From: Sthenelais limicola
Taxonomy: Eukaryota; Annelida; Polychaeta; Phyllodocida; Sigalionidae
NCBI GenBank assembly: GCA_942159475.1
Contig: OW804096.1
Location: 19,120,906 to 19,184,905 of the forward strand
Direction: 5' to 3'
Length of the DNA: 64,000 nt
This document shows positions 53,690-64,000 of the stretch, one piece after another (position 1 is the first letter of the stretch; each line of letters starts with the position of its first letter). Made by a program: the position numbers and the translations under genes. The notes under the pieces were generated by a model that ran no database searches, was not told the origin of the DNA, and saw only the letters and a program-made list of their open reading frames with translations.

Positions 53690-54989
53690 CTTCAGTTTTA
53701 TGTATTGCAACAGGAAGTGATGTGTTCTGTTCTTCAGCATGTTGAGGCCCATTTATAAACCATACAGGGTGTCATTTGGTATTTATTACATAGTGATTTG
53801 TTAATTCTTTTAGTATCTATATATTAATAAAATAAGGGTTTGGAGCCTTAAAATGATATCTTCTCTAAAACCGCTGGCCAGATCTCCATTATATTTCACA
53901 TACACATTGCCATAAATGGTGCCAAACCATTCCACTATGTTTCATTAACAAATTAGGGTTGGAAAGGGGTTAGAAATGGGTTTACATCAAGCCCTCCATC
54001 CAGGGCCCCCAGCGCTGCCTGAAACCAAACCTATCAGTGCCCCATCACCAGGTTTCTGGGTCACCCAAAGCATGACGTCATGGCCGGGCACATCATTGCT
54101 TCACTACGGGACAAACAGGAGTTGATATATTTCCACTGAAAGGAGCATCGTCAGAATTGAATCTTTGCCTCAGTCTTCAGCACTCTGTGTACAGTGTGTG
54201 AAATTAACTTTTTTTCTTTGCCCGCTACATTGGCAGGTCAAATCAGAGACTTACCCGCCCACAAAGAAATTTATCTGCCCACTAATTTGAATTACCTGAA
54301 AATGAAAGATGGAGCGGGAGAGGGAATGGGAGAGGGAGAGGGAACGAGAGAGAAATGAGTGGGAGATGGAACAGGACAGCGACAAGGACAATGCCCACCT
54401 ACCCAGAAATTTACCTGTCCACTGATTACCTCACAATGAAAGAGGGAACAGGAGAGGGAGTGGGAGAGGCATTGGGACAGAGACAGGCAACACAACAACA
54501 GCACAACATTGAACAGTGAACCAAAAAAGCATTTAAACAGGGTTCCATTTCTGGTATGAAGATACTAAGTCATAGAGACAACTTGAAAGAGAAAGATTGT
54601 GGGAGAGGGAACAAGGTGAGGTGAGGATGTGGGCCCCACTGTCCCACTAGCAAATCCTGTGTTTACTTTATCAATATGTAGTAGCCTAGAGTGTGGAATC
54701 TGGTTACAGTGGTGGCCTTTCAGAATCAGTCAACCTCGGTGGTTTTTAGGTGTCATTACAAATATTATTTCATTTGCTATATCATCAACAAATTCTGAAA
54801 AATTTGGAAGATGGCAAGCCAGCGCTTCATAGCTCCTGCTGAGAGCATAACGTCACAATGTCACAAACGTCACAAACCAATCAAATTGTGTCATTTGGGC
54901 CATGTGTTACCATGGCAAGCACAAATGCGATGATTACACAAAGCTGAACAGCACAGTAGTAATGGATCAAGTTTCTAATAAAGGATTAA
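53690..54989. other. Mostly unassigned spacer
   Basis: 54245-54330 and 54385-54450 share a short direct repeat (TGCCCAC, AGAAATTTA, CCTGAAAATGAAAGA/CCTCACAATGAAAGA) followed by purine-rich runs. A CGTCACAATGTCACAAACGT block is near 54850. No gene is recognised; the plus frame at 54629-54832 is not a known protein. Confidence 0.45.
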
Positions 54990-55030
54990 ATGTATCAATA
55001 TTCTGCTGCTGTTATATATTTATACAAGGA
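54990..55030 (+). repeat. Repeat L fragment
   Basis: ATCAATATTCTGCTGCTGTT then ATATATTTATACAAG, one partial unit of the family at 61515-62290. Confidence 0.75.
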
Positions 55031-55282
55031 TATAAATCAGCTGGGCAACTCTGGCCGCAACAAAGGTGGACAGTGTGGACTTTATCACATGTGCAGATCA
55101 ACTCTGCAGTGAGGTCATACTTTAGGCTAACAATTCCAGCTGGCATTCAATTGTTTTTTTCTTATTGTATATTTTCTATAAGGTTTCCCCGCTGGTGCCA
55201 AAGGCGCTTGTACTGGGAAAGCTATAAATGATACACAGGATTGAGTGGTATTTAGTCATAGATGAGATGTGTAGGTAATACC

Positions 55283-55632
55283 AATAGGGGAGTTGCATAG
55301 CCGCCATTTTGAATCTTGATTCGCATTGAATTATGGGACAAATGGTACAGTGAAAGATCTACAGAAAACATGCCATGTTCAGCATGGACTATTTATCAAT
55401 GTTCTAATGTCAATATACATGTGTTATACATGTTTCCATGAGACAAGTCCCCATCTTTCCCATCATGCATTTGGTTTTCATAGATCATTTATAAAAGCTT
55501 TGATATAGGTGAAAACATTCTTGCAATTTTCGATAAAAATGTTGCGAAATATTTGTATGTCAGATTTTATCAGAATCCATCCCAGCATGCATTCTACCAG
55601 ACATGCGCAGTGGCACATGCAAGTCCCCTATT
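55283..55632 (+). mobile_element. Family C MITE, complete (350 bp)
   Basis: Left AATAGGGGAGTTGCATAGC, right CATGCAAGTCCCCTATT. GCCGCCATTTTGAATC is intact. Two in-frame segments (55326-55508 and 55509-55712) mirror that at 20218-20418, again because of shared element sequence. Confidence 0.88.
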
Positions 55633-55706
55633 TTGTCTATGCGATAATAGTCTGTACCTTACCCTCTGCCTCATGTACCACCGATAGATTGGAATGTAAT
55701 ACCAAT

Positions 55707-56113
55707 GTGTGATGTGTTTCAGGTAAATGAGTCACAAGTCGCAAATATTGGATTTTGAGATATCGTCATATTTGGAAAGATGAGAACAAAGGGATTCTAA
55801 TGAATGTAAACATTAAGGGCATCTAATAAGTGTCTAATAACTATCTTTTCAGTTTGATATTTTCTTTAAAAAAAAATGTTTGCAATGTTTCTGGATGGTC
55901 AATTACAGGTAAACTAATTACATATACTCCATACAAAGGCCTTCAAAACGCATGGATATATTTAATACAATGTCCTGAATTTTGGTACATAGGTTTATAT
56001 GACTGCAAGTGCTACACTCCCCAAACATCGGAACATTTCAATAACGAGATCCTGTAAAAAAGCCACTTTGAATTCTGCGACTTGTGACTCATTTTCCTGG
56101 AACACATCACATT
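55707..56113. mobile_element. Family B MITE, complete (407 bp)
   Basis: Left TGTGATGTGTTTCAGGTAAA then TGAGTCACAAGTCGC, right CCTGGAACACATCACATT, both heptamers intact. Confidence 0.9.
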
Positions 56114-56417
56114 TGACGATGTGAATCAAGTCTACATGTAATAAGGAAGTAAAAAAGCACGGTTTCATTGATTCTGCAGGGATAGGTAGGCGTTTTATGG
56201 ATCAGTTTCAATATCTGATTGCTTAATGCAGGTCTTTTATAATTTAATGAAAGTGAATTCATTCTTTTTATGAGGCAATGCTTCAGAAGATCCACGATGG
56301 AAATAGCATTTTTTCAGTTGAACTGTTTTAAATATGTATTGGCCGTCAACGAAATACATAACAAAATAACCTTTACTTTTTGGCTGCTCCCTCTGAGGTC
56401 CGCTCTTCATTCAATCA
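56114..56417. other. Unassigned spacer
   Basis: Nothing recognised. Confidence 0.45.
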
Positions 56418-56515
56418 AATAGGGGACTTGCATAGCCGCCATTCTAAATCTTGAGTGGCATGGAATTATGGGACTGGTACAATGCCAAGTCTATAGAAAA
56501 CATGGCATTGCCAAT
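56418..56515 (+). mobile_element. Family C MITE, left end only
   Basis: AATAGGGGACTTGCATAGCC, GCCATTCTAAATCTTGAG and the next 50 bp match, then stop. Its left end carries ACTTGCAT, the base seen in the right end of other copies, so the ends may have been exchanged. Confidence 0.8.
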
Positions 56516-56547
56516 GACCAATGGCCAGGCCAATGGACGAGGTCCAC

Positions 56548-56725
56548 AAAACAGTCTAGGCCCAAAGTGGAGATAGTTCCTTCAAACGAAGGGAAAGCCT
56601 TTCACCTCACACTGCAAAGTGCCATTATAATTCCATTAAGACAGCAACATATCATTATATTCACATTAAAAAGCCGAATACTAGGCCAGAAAACTAGGCT
56701 GACCTACCATAATTATCTAATCTGA
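56548..56725 (+). repeat. Dispersed repeat J, copy 2
   Basis: Matches 5340-5545. Joined to the family C fragment upstream through about 30 bp of CCAATGGCC-rich sequence. Confidence 0.7.
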
Positions 56726-56770
56726 GGGTTTGGACACAAGTGAAAACAAGTACATAAGGAAATCCCATAT

Positions 56771-57005
56771 GGGTCAGATTTTCAGAAAATGTACAATTCA
56801 CCTTCACCAATCTTCTCAAATAACCCACATTTCAGACGAAAATAAGGTTCAAAATACAGTTCAACCTACCCAAACAGATTGCTAGAATCAATGCAATGCC
56901 GAATATACTCGAATTTACCTAGTATTCACCAAATTGCAGCTTTATTTAGCAGAATTTACTAAATGTGTAGAGCTGCCAATTGTACATTTTCTGAAAATCT
57001 GACCC
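56771..57005 (-). mobile_element. Family A MITE, full length
   Basis: 235 bp, intact ends, flanked by ATAT on both sides (56767-56770 and 57006-57009). A well-preserved minus-orientation reference. Confidence 0.95.
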
Positions 57006-57060
57006 ATATAACGGTTCTCGCCATGTTGAACATTATAGCTAGTACATCCCATTGCAGTAG

Positions 57061-57265
57061 TGTAGAAAGCTAGTCACGTCGTCACTAATGCTAAATTAGA
57101 CTAACAAATTATGAATAATGTTGCAGTAATGTTGGCATTGTGTTGATTAACAATGTCTCTTTCATTGCGTAAAACTGTACTTTGAACGTCAAACTTTCTC
57201 TTAATTGTGGGTTATTTGAGTGGATTGATGAAGGTGAATTTGTACATTTTCTGACGATCTGACCC
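57061..57265 (+). mobile_element. Family A MITE, diverged, left end lost
   Basis: Matches weakly from GCTAAATTAGACTAA and well from GGGTTATTTGAG to the end TGACGATCTGACCC. Confidence 0.7.
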
Positions 57266-57550
57266 ATGTACTATCTTCGGAAATAAGCAATATACATACA
57301 TATAATAGAGTAAGTAACTACACATGTATGGGGCAGAATAGACCTCTCCTAGATCTGGCAAAGATTAATGAACAAGAGCTTCCACACCACCTAAAGATCA
57401 CAAAGCGCCTAATGAAGACCATCTGCACAGGACAATTAATGCAGGTCATTAAATAGATTGAGGGACATTAGACCGTCATGAACCAGGGTCTGGAGGGAAT
57501 AACAACTGTGGGATGAGTAATACCCGGAACATAATGGTGGAATAACATAT

Positions 57551-57785
57551 GGGTCAGATTTCCAGAAAATGTACAATTGGCAGCTGTACACATTTAGTAA
57601 ATTCTGCTAAATTAGGCTGCAAGTTGGTCAGTACTAGGTAAATTCGAGAATATTCAGCATTGCATTGATTCTAGCAATCTATTTGGTTAGGTGGAACTGT
57701 ATTTAGAACTTTATTTCCGTCTGAAATTTGGGTTATGTGAGAGGATTGGCAAAGGTGAATTGTACATTTTCTGAAAATCTGACCC
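57551..57785 (+). mobile_element. Family A MITE, full length
   Basis: 235 bp, flanked by ATAT on both sides. Follows the previous family A fragment by about 285 bp and precedes a GA-rich tract. Confidence 0.95.
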
Positions 57786-57809
57786 ATATACAGAGGCCAT
57801 GCGCTGGGT

Positions 57810-58330
57810 GGGAGAGAGACAGATAGGGCGAGGGAGAGAGGAAGAGAGAGAGACAGGGAGGAAAAGAGAGACAGAGACAGAGGTAGATACATAGAGGAAG
57901 ATGAAGGGACATGCAGAGAGAGAGAGAGAAGAAGAGAGAGACTGAGAGAAAGAGAGAGTCAGGGAGGGTGAGGGTACACAGAGAGAGACAGGCAGAGACA
58001 GAGAGGAAGAGGGATACAAGGAGACAGGTAGAGGCAGAGAGGAAGAGGGTACTGAGACAGATTGGCAGAGACAGAGAGGAAGAGAGAGACACAGAGGGAG
58101 AGAAGGAGACAGGCAGCGAGAAAGAGAGAGAGAGAGAGGCAGGGACAAAGAGGAAGAGGGTACTACAGAGAGAGGCAGCGACAGATAGGAAGAGAGGGAT
58201 AGAGAGAGACATACAGAGAGAGGCAGCAACAGAGAGGCAGAGACAGAGGAAGAAAGAGATAGAGAGAGACACAGAGAGAGTGAGAGACAGAGACAGAGGA
58301 TGAAACAGAGACAGAAGCAGAAACAGGCAG
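57810..58330. repeat. GAGAGACAGAG-rich polypurine tract
   Basis: Irregular GAGAGAGACAGA repeats. The frames on both strands (57711-58272 minus, 57911-58303 plus) are Ser/Leu- or Arg/Glu-rich by-products. Confidence 0.95.
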
Positions 58331-58419
58331 AGGAAAAGAATTGTGTAAAGGAAAGGTTGGCTAGGTGGAGGTCTCTCTATCTCTACATATATACGTCTAT
58401 TATTTACATATATATATAA

Positions 58420-58729
58420 TTTATTACACCCCTGTGATGTTGCTTCCTATACCTTCAGCATTGTATGTCACACTTGGTCAAAGTGGTGCATAACATGTGA
58501 GTTATATCACCCTTGGCGCATACAACAAGTAGGTCCACCACAAACTTAAATTACTTCTTTCATTTTTAATTAATTATATTTTTTATTTATTAATGGGGTG
58601 TAATAAATATGGAACAAATCTCGGGTGAATACCTCGGGAGCGCAGAAGATCTCGAGCTAACGCCCTCTATCTTCCCGCGCTCCCTCGGTCAATAACAAGT
58701 GTACAGACTTCCCCCTTGCTAGGTTCCAT
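58420..58729 (+). mobile_element. Composite of two adjacent inverted-repeat elements (family G), copy 2
   Basis: First half 58420-58607, second half 58609-58729. The left arm of the second half is rebuilt: instead of GTCTGTACA it has CTCGGGAGCGC, which pairs with GCGCTCCCTCGG further along, so the hairpin is kept by a different pairing. Confidence 0.75.
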
Positions 58730-59379
58730 CTATATCTACCTCAACCTTTCCCCCCCCCCGCCCCACCCCACCCCCTCCCTCTCCACCCACCCCATCCTTC
58801 TATAACATGGAGTATCAACCTCAGGGAGTGACAATATCTGCAGAGTTCATTGCCCTGTACATCCGACACTGCAAACTGCATTATTGATATCCATATCCAC
58901 AGCACACTTAGAGCTGGGTGTAGCACACCTGCGGTTACACCATGTATGGGTCGGGCCACCACAACATGCACAACATGTCATAAAGTTGATATTTGTGATG
59001 TGCTTTATTCACAAGATCTGTTTGTAGTAAGTTGAAATGATTAAGTATTGCTGATAAATCAATAAGGATGCAAAAAGTGTAAATGAATATTGTAGAAACT
59101 GTGGAAATGTTGATTTTAGATGGTAATGCCATACATCCTTCTATCTCTGATCTTTTATATTCCAGTAAAAGTAAGTAGAGTAAATGATAATATTCCCTAA
59201 CTCAACTGTACGAGTTAGGTACAAAAACAGAGTATTTAACATCACAGTACTAAGATATTTAACATCGCTCTAACGAATATAGGGAGACTAGGAAAACCTG
59301 TGCAAGCACAGACAGTTTTGAATAGATTATTTGTCTTTCTTTATCCCTTTTTCCTGAAATTGCATTTTATATATGTAAA
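58730..59379. other. Mostly unassigned spacer
   Basis: A C-run at about 58750-58790 starts it. Short weak similarity to family B near 58980-59020 (AAGTTGATATTTGTGATGTG). No gene. Confidence 0.45.
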
Positions 59380-59730
59380 TGTAACATCGGAAATGAAGTT
59401 ATTACATACATACAAGATTTCTCTGTGGGAATGCTTTCATTCTTGAGGCGCTTAACACTGTATGTAACATGATTACGTGTACCATATTTCAATACAGTGT
59501 ATTAAATACGTTCATTTATTTCTAAGGTCATCTAATGGAGTATATTTAGCTACTTCACCAAGAGATGTTGCAAAGTTCTTTTTCAAAAATAAAAATATCA
59601 AACTTAAAATATAGAAGTACTTATTAGGTGTCCTAGTGTTTACTATCATTGGAATCGGCTCGATCTTCTCTTTTCAAATATGATGATATCTCAAAATCCA
59701 TTTTTTGTGCCAATTGTGACTCATTTGCCT
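59380..59730. mobile_element. Family B MITE, left end degenerate
   Basis: From GTAACATCGGAAATGAAGTT through CAAAAATAAAAATATCAAAC to GTGACTCATTTGCCTT; the terminal CACATCACAT is lost. Confidence 0.78.
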
Positions 59731-59844
59731 TCTGAATGTAACCCTTAATTACTAAGCGATCTAAAAGATCAAGCAAAGTAAAGTAAAGTAAAAGAACATT
59801 GTGGTCTTCTTTATTTAATTCTAAAAAGGCAATATATGAGCAGA

Positions 59845-60080
59845 TTTATATGGTGAAACTTCTCCAATTTTCTTCAAATTAAGAGGAAAATTAGTTTCAA
59901 CATACAGTTTAACATGAACAAACGCTAAGGATAATAGGATTGAAGGATACTGCGTTTTCTTGTAGTATATTAAACATGACATCGGCCTGAATGAAATATA
60001 TTTAAAAAATGTGCTTAAATATGCCTGGTATCTAATCATAATAATAATCAATTTAGCAGAAGTTAGTAAATTCTTAAAAA
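59845..60080 (-). mobile_element. Family A MITE, strongly diverged
   Basis: Interior order is kept (TTCTCCAATTTTCTTC, AACATACAGTTTAACAT, CCTGGTATCTAATCAT, TTTAGCAGAAGTTAGTAAAT) but both inverted ends are unrecognisable. Probably the oldest copy here. Confidence 0.6.
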
Positions 60081-60149
60081 CTGCTGGTTATTGGAACATT
60101 TACTTACATCCTGGACCATGTAGACTGTCACAGAAACCAGCGTAGACAT

Positions 60150-60205
60150 TTCAGTCTAGGTTCAGAGTTGAGAGAGTCCCTCCAAACTGAGGGAAAGCAC
60201 TCTGT
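60150..60205 (+). repeat. Dispersed repeat J, fragment
   Basis: AGTCTAGGTTCAGAGTTGAG and AGTCCCTCCAAACTGAGGG match the start of 5340 and 56548. Confidence 0.6.
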
Positions 60206-60281
60206 TCGGTTTGAAACGATTAGTAAACCAGATTCCTTCCTTTCTGGTTTGTCCAAATGCTTTGAATGCTTCATCGTACCA

Positions 60282-60678
60282 TTTGTGATCTGTTTTAGAA
60301 AAATGAGTCCTAAGTCGCAAAAAATGCATTTTGAGATATCACCATCATTGAAAAGAGGAGATCAAGGTGATTCCAATGATAGTAAACACTAGGAACCTAT
60401 TTCTATATTCTAAATTTGATATTTTTATTTTTGATAAAAGAAAGTTTTTAATATTTCTGGATGGGTAATTACCAGTAAAGTAACTAAATATACTCCCTAC
60501 GAAGGCCTTCAAAACGCAAGGATATATTTAATACAATGTTCTGAAATTTGTTACATGGATTTATATGACTATGAGTGCCTAAAAAAGTCCTCTAAAAATC
60601 ACAAAATTTCAATAAAGAGAACTTGTGAAAAAACACTTTGAAAAATTTGCGACTTGTGACTCATTTTCCTGGAACACA
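60282..60678. mobile_element. Family B MITE, near complete
   Basis: Left TTTGTGATCTGTTTTAG then AAAAATGAGTCCTAAGTCG. Right TTGTGACTCATTTTCCTG then GAACACA, where the terminus is replaced. Confidence 0.85.
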
Positions 60679-61120
60679 GGGGAAGACATGTCCAGGGTGA
60701 ACACAATGGTTCTTTTGTCACTGTAATTTCACTTATCATCGCTCATCAGGACTTGCTTCCTTTTGACCGAGTTTACTACTATGTTGTGTATTTATATATA
60801 ACAGCAGCAGAATATAGACACAATCAGTTCTATTGGTAAAACAATGAGCTACTTTGGTCCGATTTATTTTGTCATAAAAAGTAAGAATGTAGGTTTAAAG
60901 CTGCATTCTCAGCTATTACACAAACAAAATCTTATCAAATCTACTCATATTATGATTCATAAGACTTATGCATACTCTGCTGCTGTTATAATGTGAATAC
61001 AAGAATCTGAAGTTGAATGGGTCAAACAAAACCTGAGTGATTATAAGTGAATTCATCATAGGAAAGCAGCTTGTCAGGTCCAGGAAATAATATATGTGGT
61101 TTGAGCATTACTTATACATT
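60679..61120. repeat. Spacer with repeat L fragments in both orientations
   Basis: 60795-60820 carries the inverse of TTCTGCTGCTGTTATA. 60945-61075 carries a direct unit and the extension AGTGAATTCATCATAGGAAAG. Confidence 0.65.
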
Positions 61121-61124
61121 CATG

Positions 61125-61545
61125 TCGCTAGTCTTAGCTCAGCTTGAAGCGGACAATAAACCCTTGGGTCATATTTACCCTTGTCTGCCTCATGCGAGGT
61201 GTTAAGGAATGGAAGCTCAGTTTCTCCCAGTATCCTACAAGCCATGAATAAGTACTTAACCATTTATATGTGTAAATATCACCTGCCACAAGTGTTAGAG
61301 CAGCATTGTCAGATATGATTACAAAAACATCCTACCAAATTTGTTTCTTATTTAGTATTTTTATACAGCCAATCTTCTTCAAGCGGATGGCTTAGCTCAG
61401 CTTGAAGCCGTCAATGAACCCTGGGGTCATATTTACCAAAGCTCAGTTTCTCCCAGTATCCTACAAGCCATGAATAAGTACTTAACCATTTATATGTGCA
61501 AATATCACCTGCCAAAAGTAGTAGAGATGTTTATACAAGAGTTAC
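61125..61545 (+). repeat. Imperfect direct duplication of about 150 bp
   Basis: 61125-61300 and 61385-61530 share CTTAGCTCAGCTTGAAGC, GGGTCATATTTACC and GCTCAGTTTCTCCCAGTATC to AATATCACCTGCCA. The second lacks about 30 bp (GTCTGCCTCATGCGAGG). Confidence 0.88.
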
Positions 61546-62290
61546 TCATATTATGACTTATAGGACTGGGTTTATCAATATTCTGCTGCTGTTATATGTT
61601 TATATAAGAGTTACTCATATTATGACTTATAGGACTGGATTTATCAATATTCTGCTGCTGTTACACATATTATGACTTATAGGGCTGATAGGGATTTGTC
61701 AATATTCTGTGGCCGTTATATGTTTATCAAAGAATTCAAAGTGGATTAGGCTGAGAGAAAACAGCAACCCATTAGCAATAATAAGTGAGGTCATCATAAT
61801 TATGTTTTCTAAAAGCTAAAAGAAAAGCAAATTTGAATTTGTATGGTACACATACCATGGAAATGTTTTTATTGCACCCCACTTATTGCACCTTTCAAAT
61901 AGAATGTGCATATAATATTATGACTTATAGGACTACATTCATCAATATACTGCTGCTGTTATTTGTTTATACAAGAGTTACTCATATTATGACTTATAGT
62001 ACTGTATTTATCAATATTCTGCTGCTGTTATATGTTTATACAAGAGTTACTCATATTATGACTTATAGGATTGCATTCCTCAATATTCTGCTGCTGTTAT
62101 AAGATAAGATAAGATAACATAAGATGTTTTTTATATGTATATACTTATACAAGAGTTACTCATATTATGACTTATAGGACTGCATTCATCAATATTCTGC
62201 TGCTGTTATATGTTTATACAAGAGTTACTCATATTATGACTTATAGGACTGCATTCATCAATATTCTGCTGCTGTTATATGTTTATCAAA
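61525..62290 (+). repeat. Repeat L, tandem 75-bp units in three blocks
   Basis: Unit TTTATACAAGAGTTACTCAT, ATTATGACTTATAGGACTG, CATTCATCAATATTCTGCTG, CTGTTATATG. Blocks at 61525-61735 and 61910-62100, then 62140-62290 after a short (AGATA)n stretch (62101-62125). Two blocks end in the same TTATCAAAGAATTCAAAGTG extension. The plus frame at 61833-62102 is a by-product. Confidence 0.93.
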
Positions 62291-62585
62291 GAATTCAAAG
62301 TGGATTAAGCTGAGAGAAAATAGATGCCGGCGAGCAATAGTAAGTGAGGTCCAAGGACTTACAAAGGTTGGAAACAAATGGAACAAAAGGTAGAAATGTT
62401 TCAGGTTTGGACCTGCACTACATTAGGTACATCTTTAATTAGAAACAAAAACATTCAGAAATTGTGAAATAGAGGAACACATCATGGAGAGGACATGGAT
62501 AAACCCAGGAGTTCATCGGCCGCTTGATGTGGCATAATAACAAATACTACCAGATGGCTAATCCTCACAACACCTGTGGCTTTAT
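62291..62585. other. Repeat L extension, then unassigned sequence
   Basis: The first 60 bp match 61740-61790 (GATTAAGCTGAGAGAAAA). TTGGAAACAAATGGAACAAAAGGTAGAAA also resembles 63065-63095. Nothing else seen. Confidence 0.5.
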
Positions 62586-62820
62586 GGGTCAGGTTTTCAG
62601 AAAATGTACAATTGGCAGCTCTACACATTTAGTAAATTCTGCTAAATTAGGCTGTAATTTGGTCAACACTAGGTAAATCTGAGTATATTCGGCATTGCAT
62701 TGATTCTAGCAATCTGTTTGGTTAGGTTGAACTGTATTTTGAACCTTATTTTCGTCTGAAATTTGGGTTATTTGAGAATATTGGCGAAGGTGAATTGTAC
62801 ATTTTCTGAAAATCTGACCC
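62586..62820 (+). mobile_element. Family A MITE, full length
   Basis: 235 bp, flanked by TTAT on both sides (62582-62585 and 62821-62824). Left end GGGTCAGGTTTTCAG, right end intact. Confidence 0.95.
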
Positions 62821-63164
62821 TTATACATGACACCTCGTGTATGGCTCAATGGGATGAGTTAGACAACAAGTATCGGTGACAGTTAGTGGTTAAACAGAAA
62901 TCGTAATCTTTTCGAAATGCAAAAACCAGAAAAAATGTTCTTCTGATTCTTGTTACGCATCCAATCAGTTTGAACGGAAAACAACTTGTGGGCATAGAAG
63001 CCCTTTAGCTAAAAACAACTGGAATAAATCCTTTACAATTTTGGTTGAATGACTTATAGATGGGTTGGAAAAGAATGGAACAAGAAGTAGAAAATGTTCA
63101 GTTTTTGACCGACATTCACTGAGAGCAGCTTTAGTTACTGGGTAGACGTCTCCCACTATTTACA
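62821..63164. other. Unassigned spacer
   Basis: The motif GATGGGTTGGAAAAGAATGG at 63059 also occurs at 25377, followed by different sequence. No gene. Confidence 0.45.
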
Positions 63165-63374
63165 ATATAACATTCTACACATCTATCAAATTCTGCTAAA
63201 TTAGACTGAAAATTGATAAATACCAGTTATATCTGAGTATATTCTGTCTTGTATTCATTCAATAAATCTGTCTGGATATGTTGAACTGTATTTTGAACCT
63301 GATTTTCTTCTTAAATTTGGGTTATTTGAGAGGATTGCTGAAGTTGAATTGTACATTTTCTGAAAACCTTACCC
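63165..63374 (+). mobile_element. Family A MITE, left end missing
   Basis: From ACATTCTACACATCTATCAA to the right end GAAAACCTTACCC. Interior resembles 43962 and 48981 (TTCATTCAATAAATCTGTCT). Confidence 0.85.
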
Positions 63375-63927
63375 TTATACATCAGCCGCCATTGTTGGAG
63401 AGCAGAATACATTATAACCAGCCATTTTGTGTCAGAAGGATTTACAAGACTGACGAGGAATAAACATTTGTTATGATCTTCTGCAGAGGCTGTTGCACCG
63501 TTAATGATCAACTTATATAGAGGGGAAGTGGGACAGCTGTTAGTAGTGGAAGAGCAACATCTCTATGGTTTAGTCTTGTAAGACAGGGCTCCACCAGACC
63601 GTATATATATATGATTATTGCAGCTATTATACGATTGGTAGTAATTGTCATTTGTTAATCATTATGAAGAGCCTATGTTGTATAAGGTATCAAAACTCTC
63701 CTCTGGCCAGCTCCATTTGTTATAATATTTGGAATGGGAATCCACTGCAGAATACAACTGCAACAACCTCAATGGGGAAAAATCGTCAGACTAAAAACCA
63801 GTGTCCACTAATGAAGATTCCATACTGGCGGACTGGCGGGTCCCGCTAGTGGAGACGCATGACTGCCAAGTGTCTGGCGAGCTGTAACACTAAGTTGACG
63901 GTCCGCGGGACGCTATTGGATAAATCC
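63375..63927. other. Unassigned spacer
   Basis: No repeat family or gene recognised. The last 80 bp are richer in G+C (GGCGGACTGGCGGGTCCCGC). Confidence 0.45.
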
Positions 63928-64000
63928 AATAGGGTATTTGCATAGCCGCCATTTTGAATCTTGATTCCCATGGAATTATGAGACAATTGGTGCAGCCTAA
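63928..64000 (+). mobile_element. Family C MITE, cut by the window edge
   Basis: AATAGGGTATTTGCATAGCC, GCCATTTTGAATCTTGATTC and TGGAATTATGAGACAA match the left end of family C; the rest is outside. Confidence 0.85.

Overview
This window looks like non-genic DNA from an animal nuclear genome, most likely a marine invertebrate. It is AT-rich, has no bacterial gene organisation, and is filled with short non-autonomous transposons (MITEs), minisatellites and retroposon ends. Two weak hints point to a mollusc or another lophotrochozoan: a dispersed element whose 5' end (GAGTGAGTGAG... followed by a GGGCGGG block, 27990-28070) resembles, from memory, a widespread molluscan repeat, and GGGAGATAAC motifs near 20870 and 47085. 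No protein gene can be called with confidence. The best small coding candidate is at 35324-35572, and a better-conserved block with splice-like signals lies at 43405-43680 and again at 48430-48710.

Three MITE families dominate. Family A is a 235-bp element with about 28-bp inverted ends beginning GGGTCAGATTTTCAG and a 4-bp target duplication (about 32 copies or fragments). Family B is about 400-430 bp with inverted ends beginning TGTGATGTGTTTCAGG (more than 20 copies or fragments, often adjacent); each end holds an AP-1-like TGAGTCA. Family C is about 340-350 bp with ends AATAGGGGA and an AAAATGGCGGC (YY1-like) motif in one end (6 copies). Single or few-copy elements with clear ends lie at 167-898, 17269-17667, 27337-27829, 36361-36670, 42554-42770/47531-47747 and 46768-47471. 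Several sit inside one another, which gives target-site duplications and an order of events.

Layout: 1-10.3 kb, families A and B, a GGGTTCT-rich repeat, 20-bp hairpin-like repeats and two minus-strand retroposon ends. 10.5-12.5 kb, a retroposon end, a 22-bp array and a 30-bp minisatellite open on both strands. 12.5-16 kb, nested MITEs. 16.1-18 kb, a satellite of about 85 bp interrupted by a MITE. 18.3-27 kb, MITEs, retroposon tails and quiet DNA. 27.3-33.1 kb, a long-TIR element, an element with an expanded 74-bp array, and a dense family B cluster. 33.5-40.8 kb, a LINE-like 3' end and more MITEs. 41.1-49.8 kb, a direct tandem duplication of about 4-5 kb, each copy starting with a polypyrimidine array and holding a foldback element and CRE-like sites. 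50-54 kb, GGCTGAGGG, GGA and 31-bp arrays. 54-64 kb, MITEs, a GA array, a 75-bp repeat family and quiet DNA.

All calls come from reading the sequence by eye. Family membership rests on direct comparison of copies inside the window; superfamily names and taxonomy are inference. Boundaries of degenerate copies are approximate, to within about 10-20 bp.
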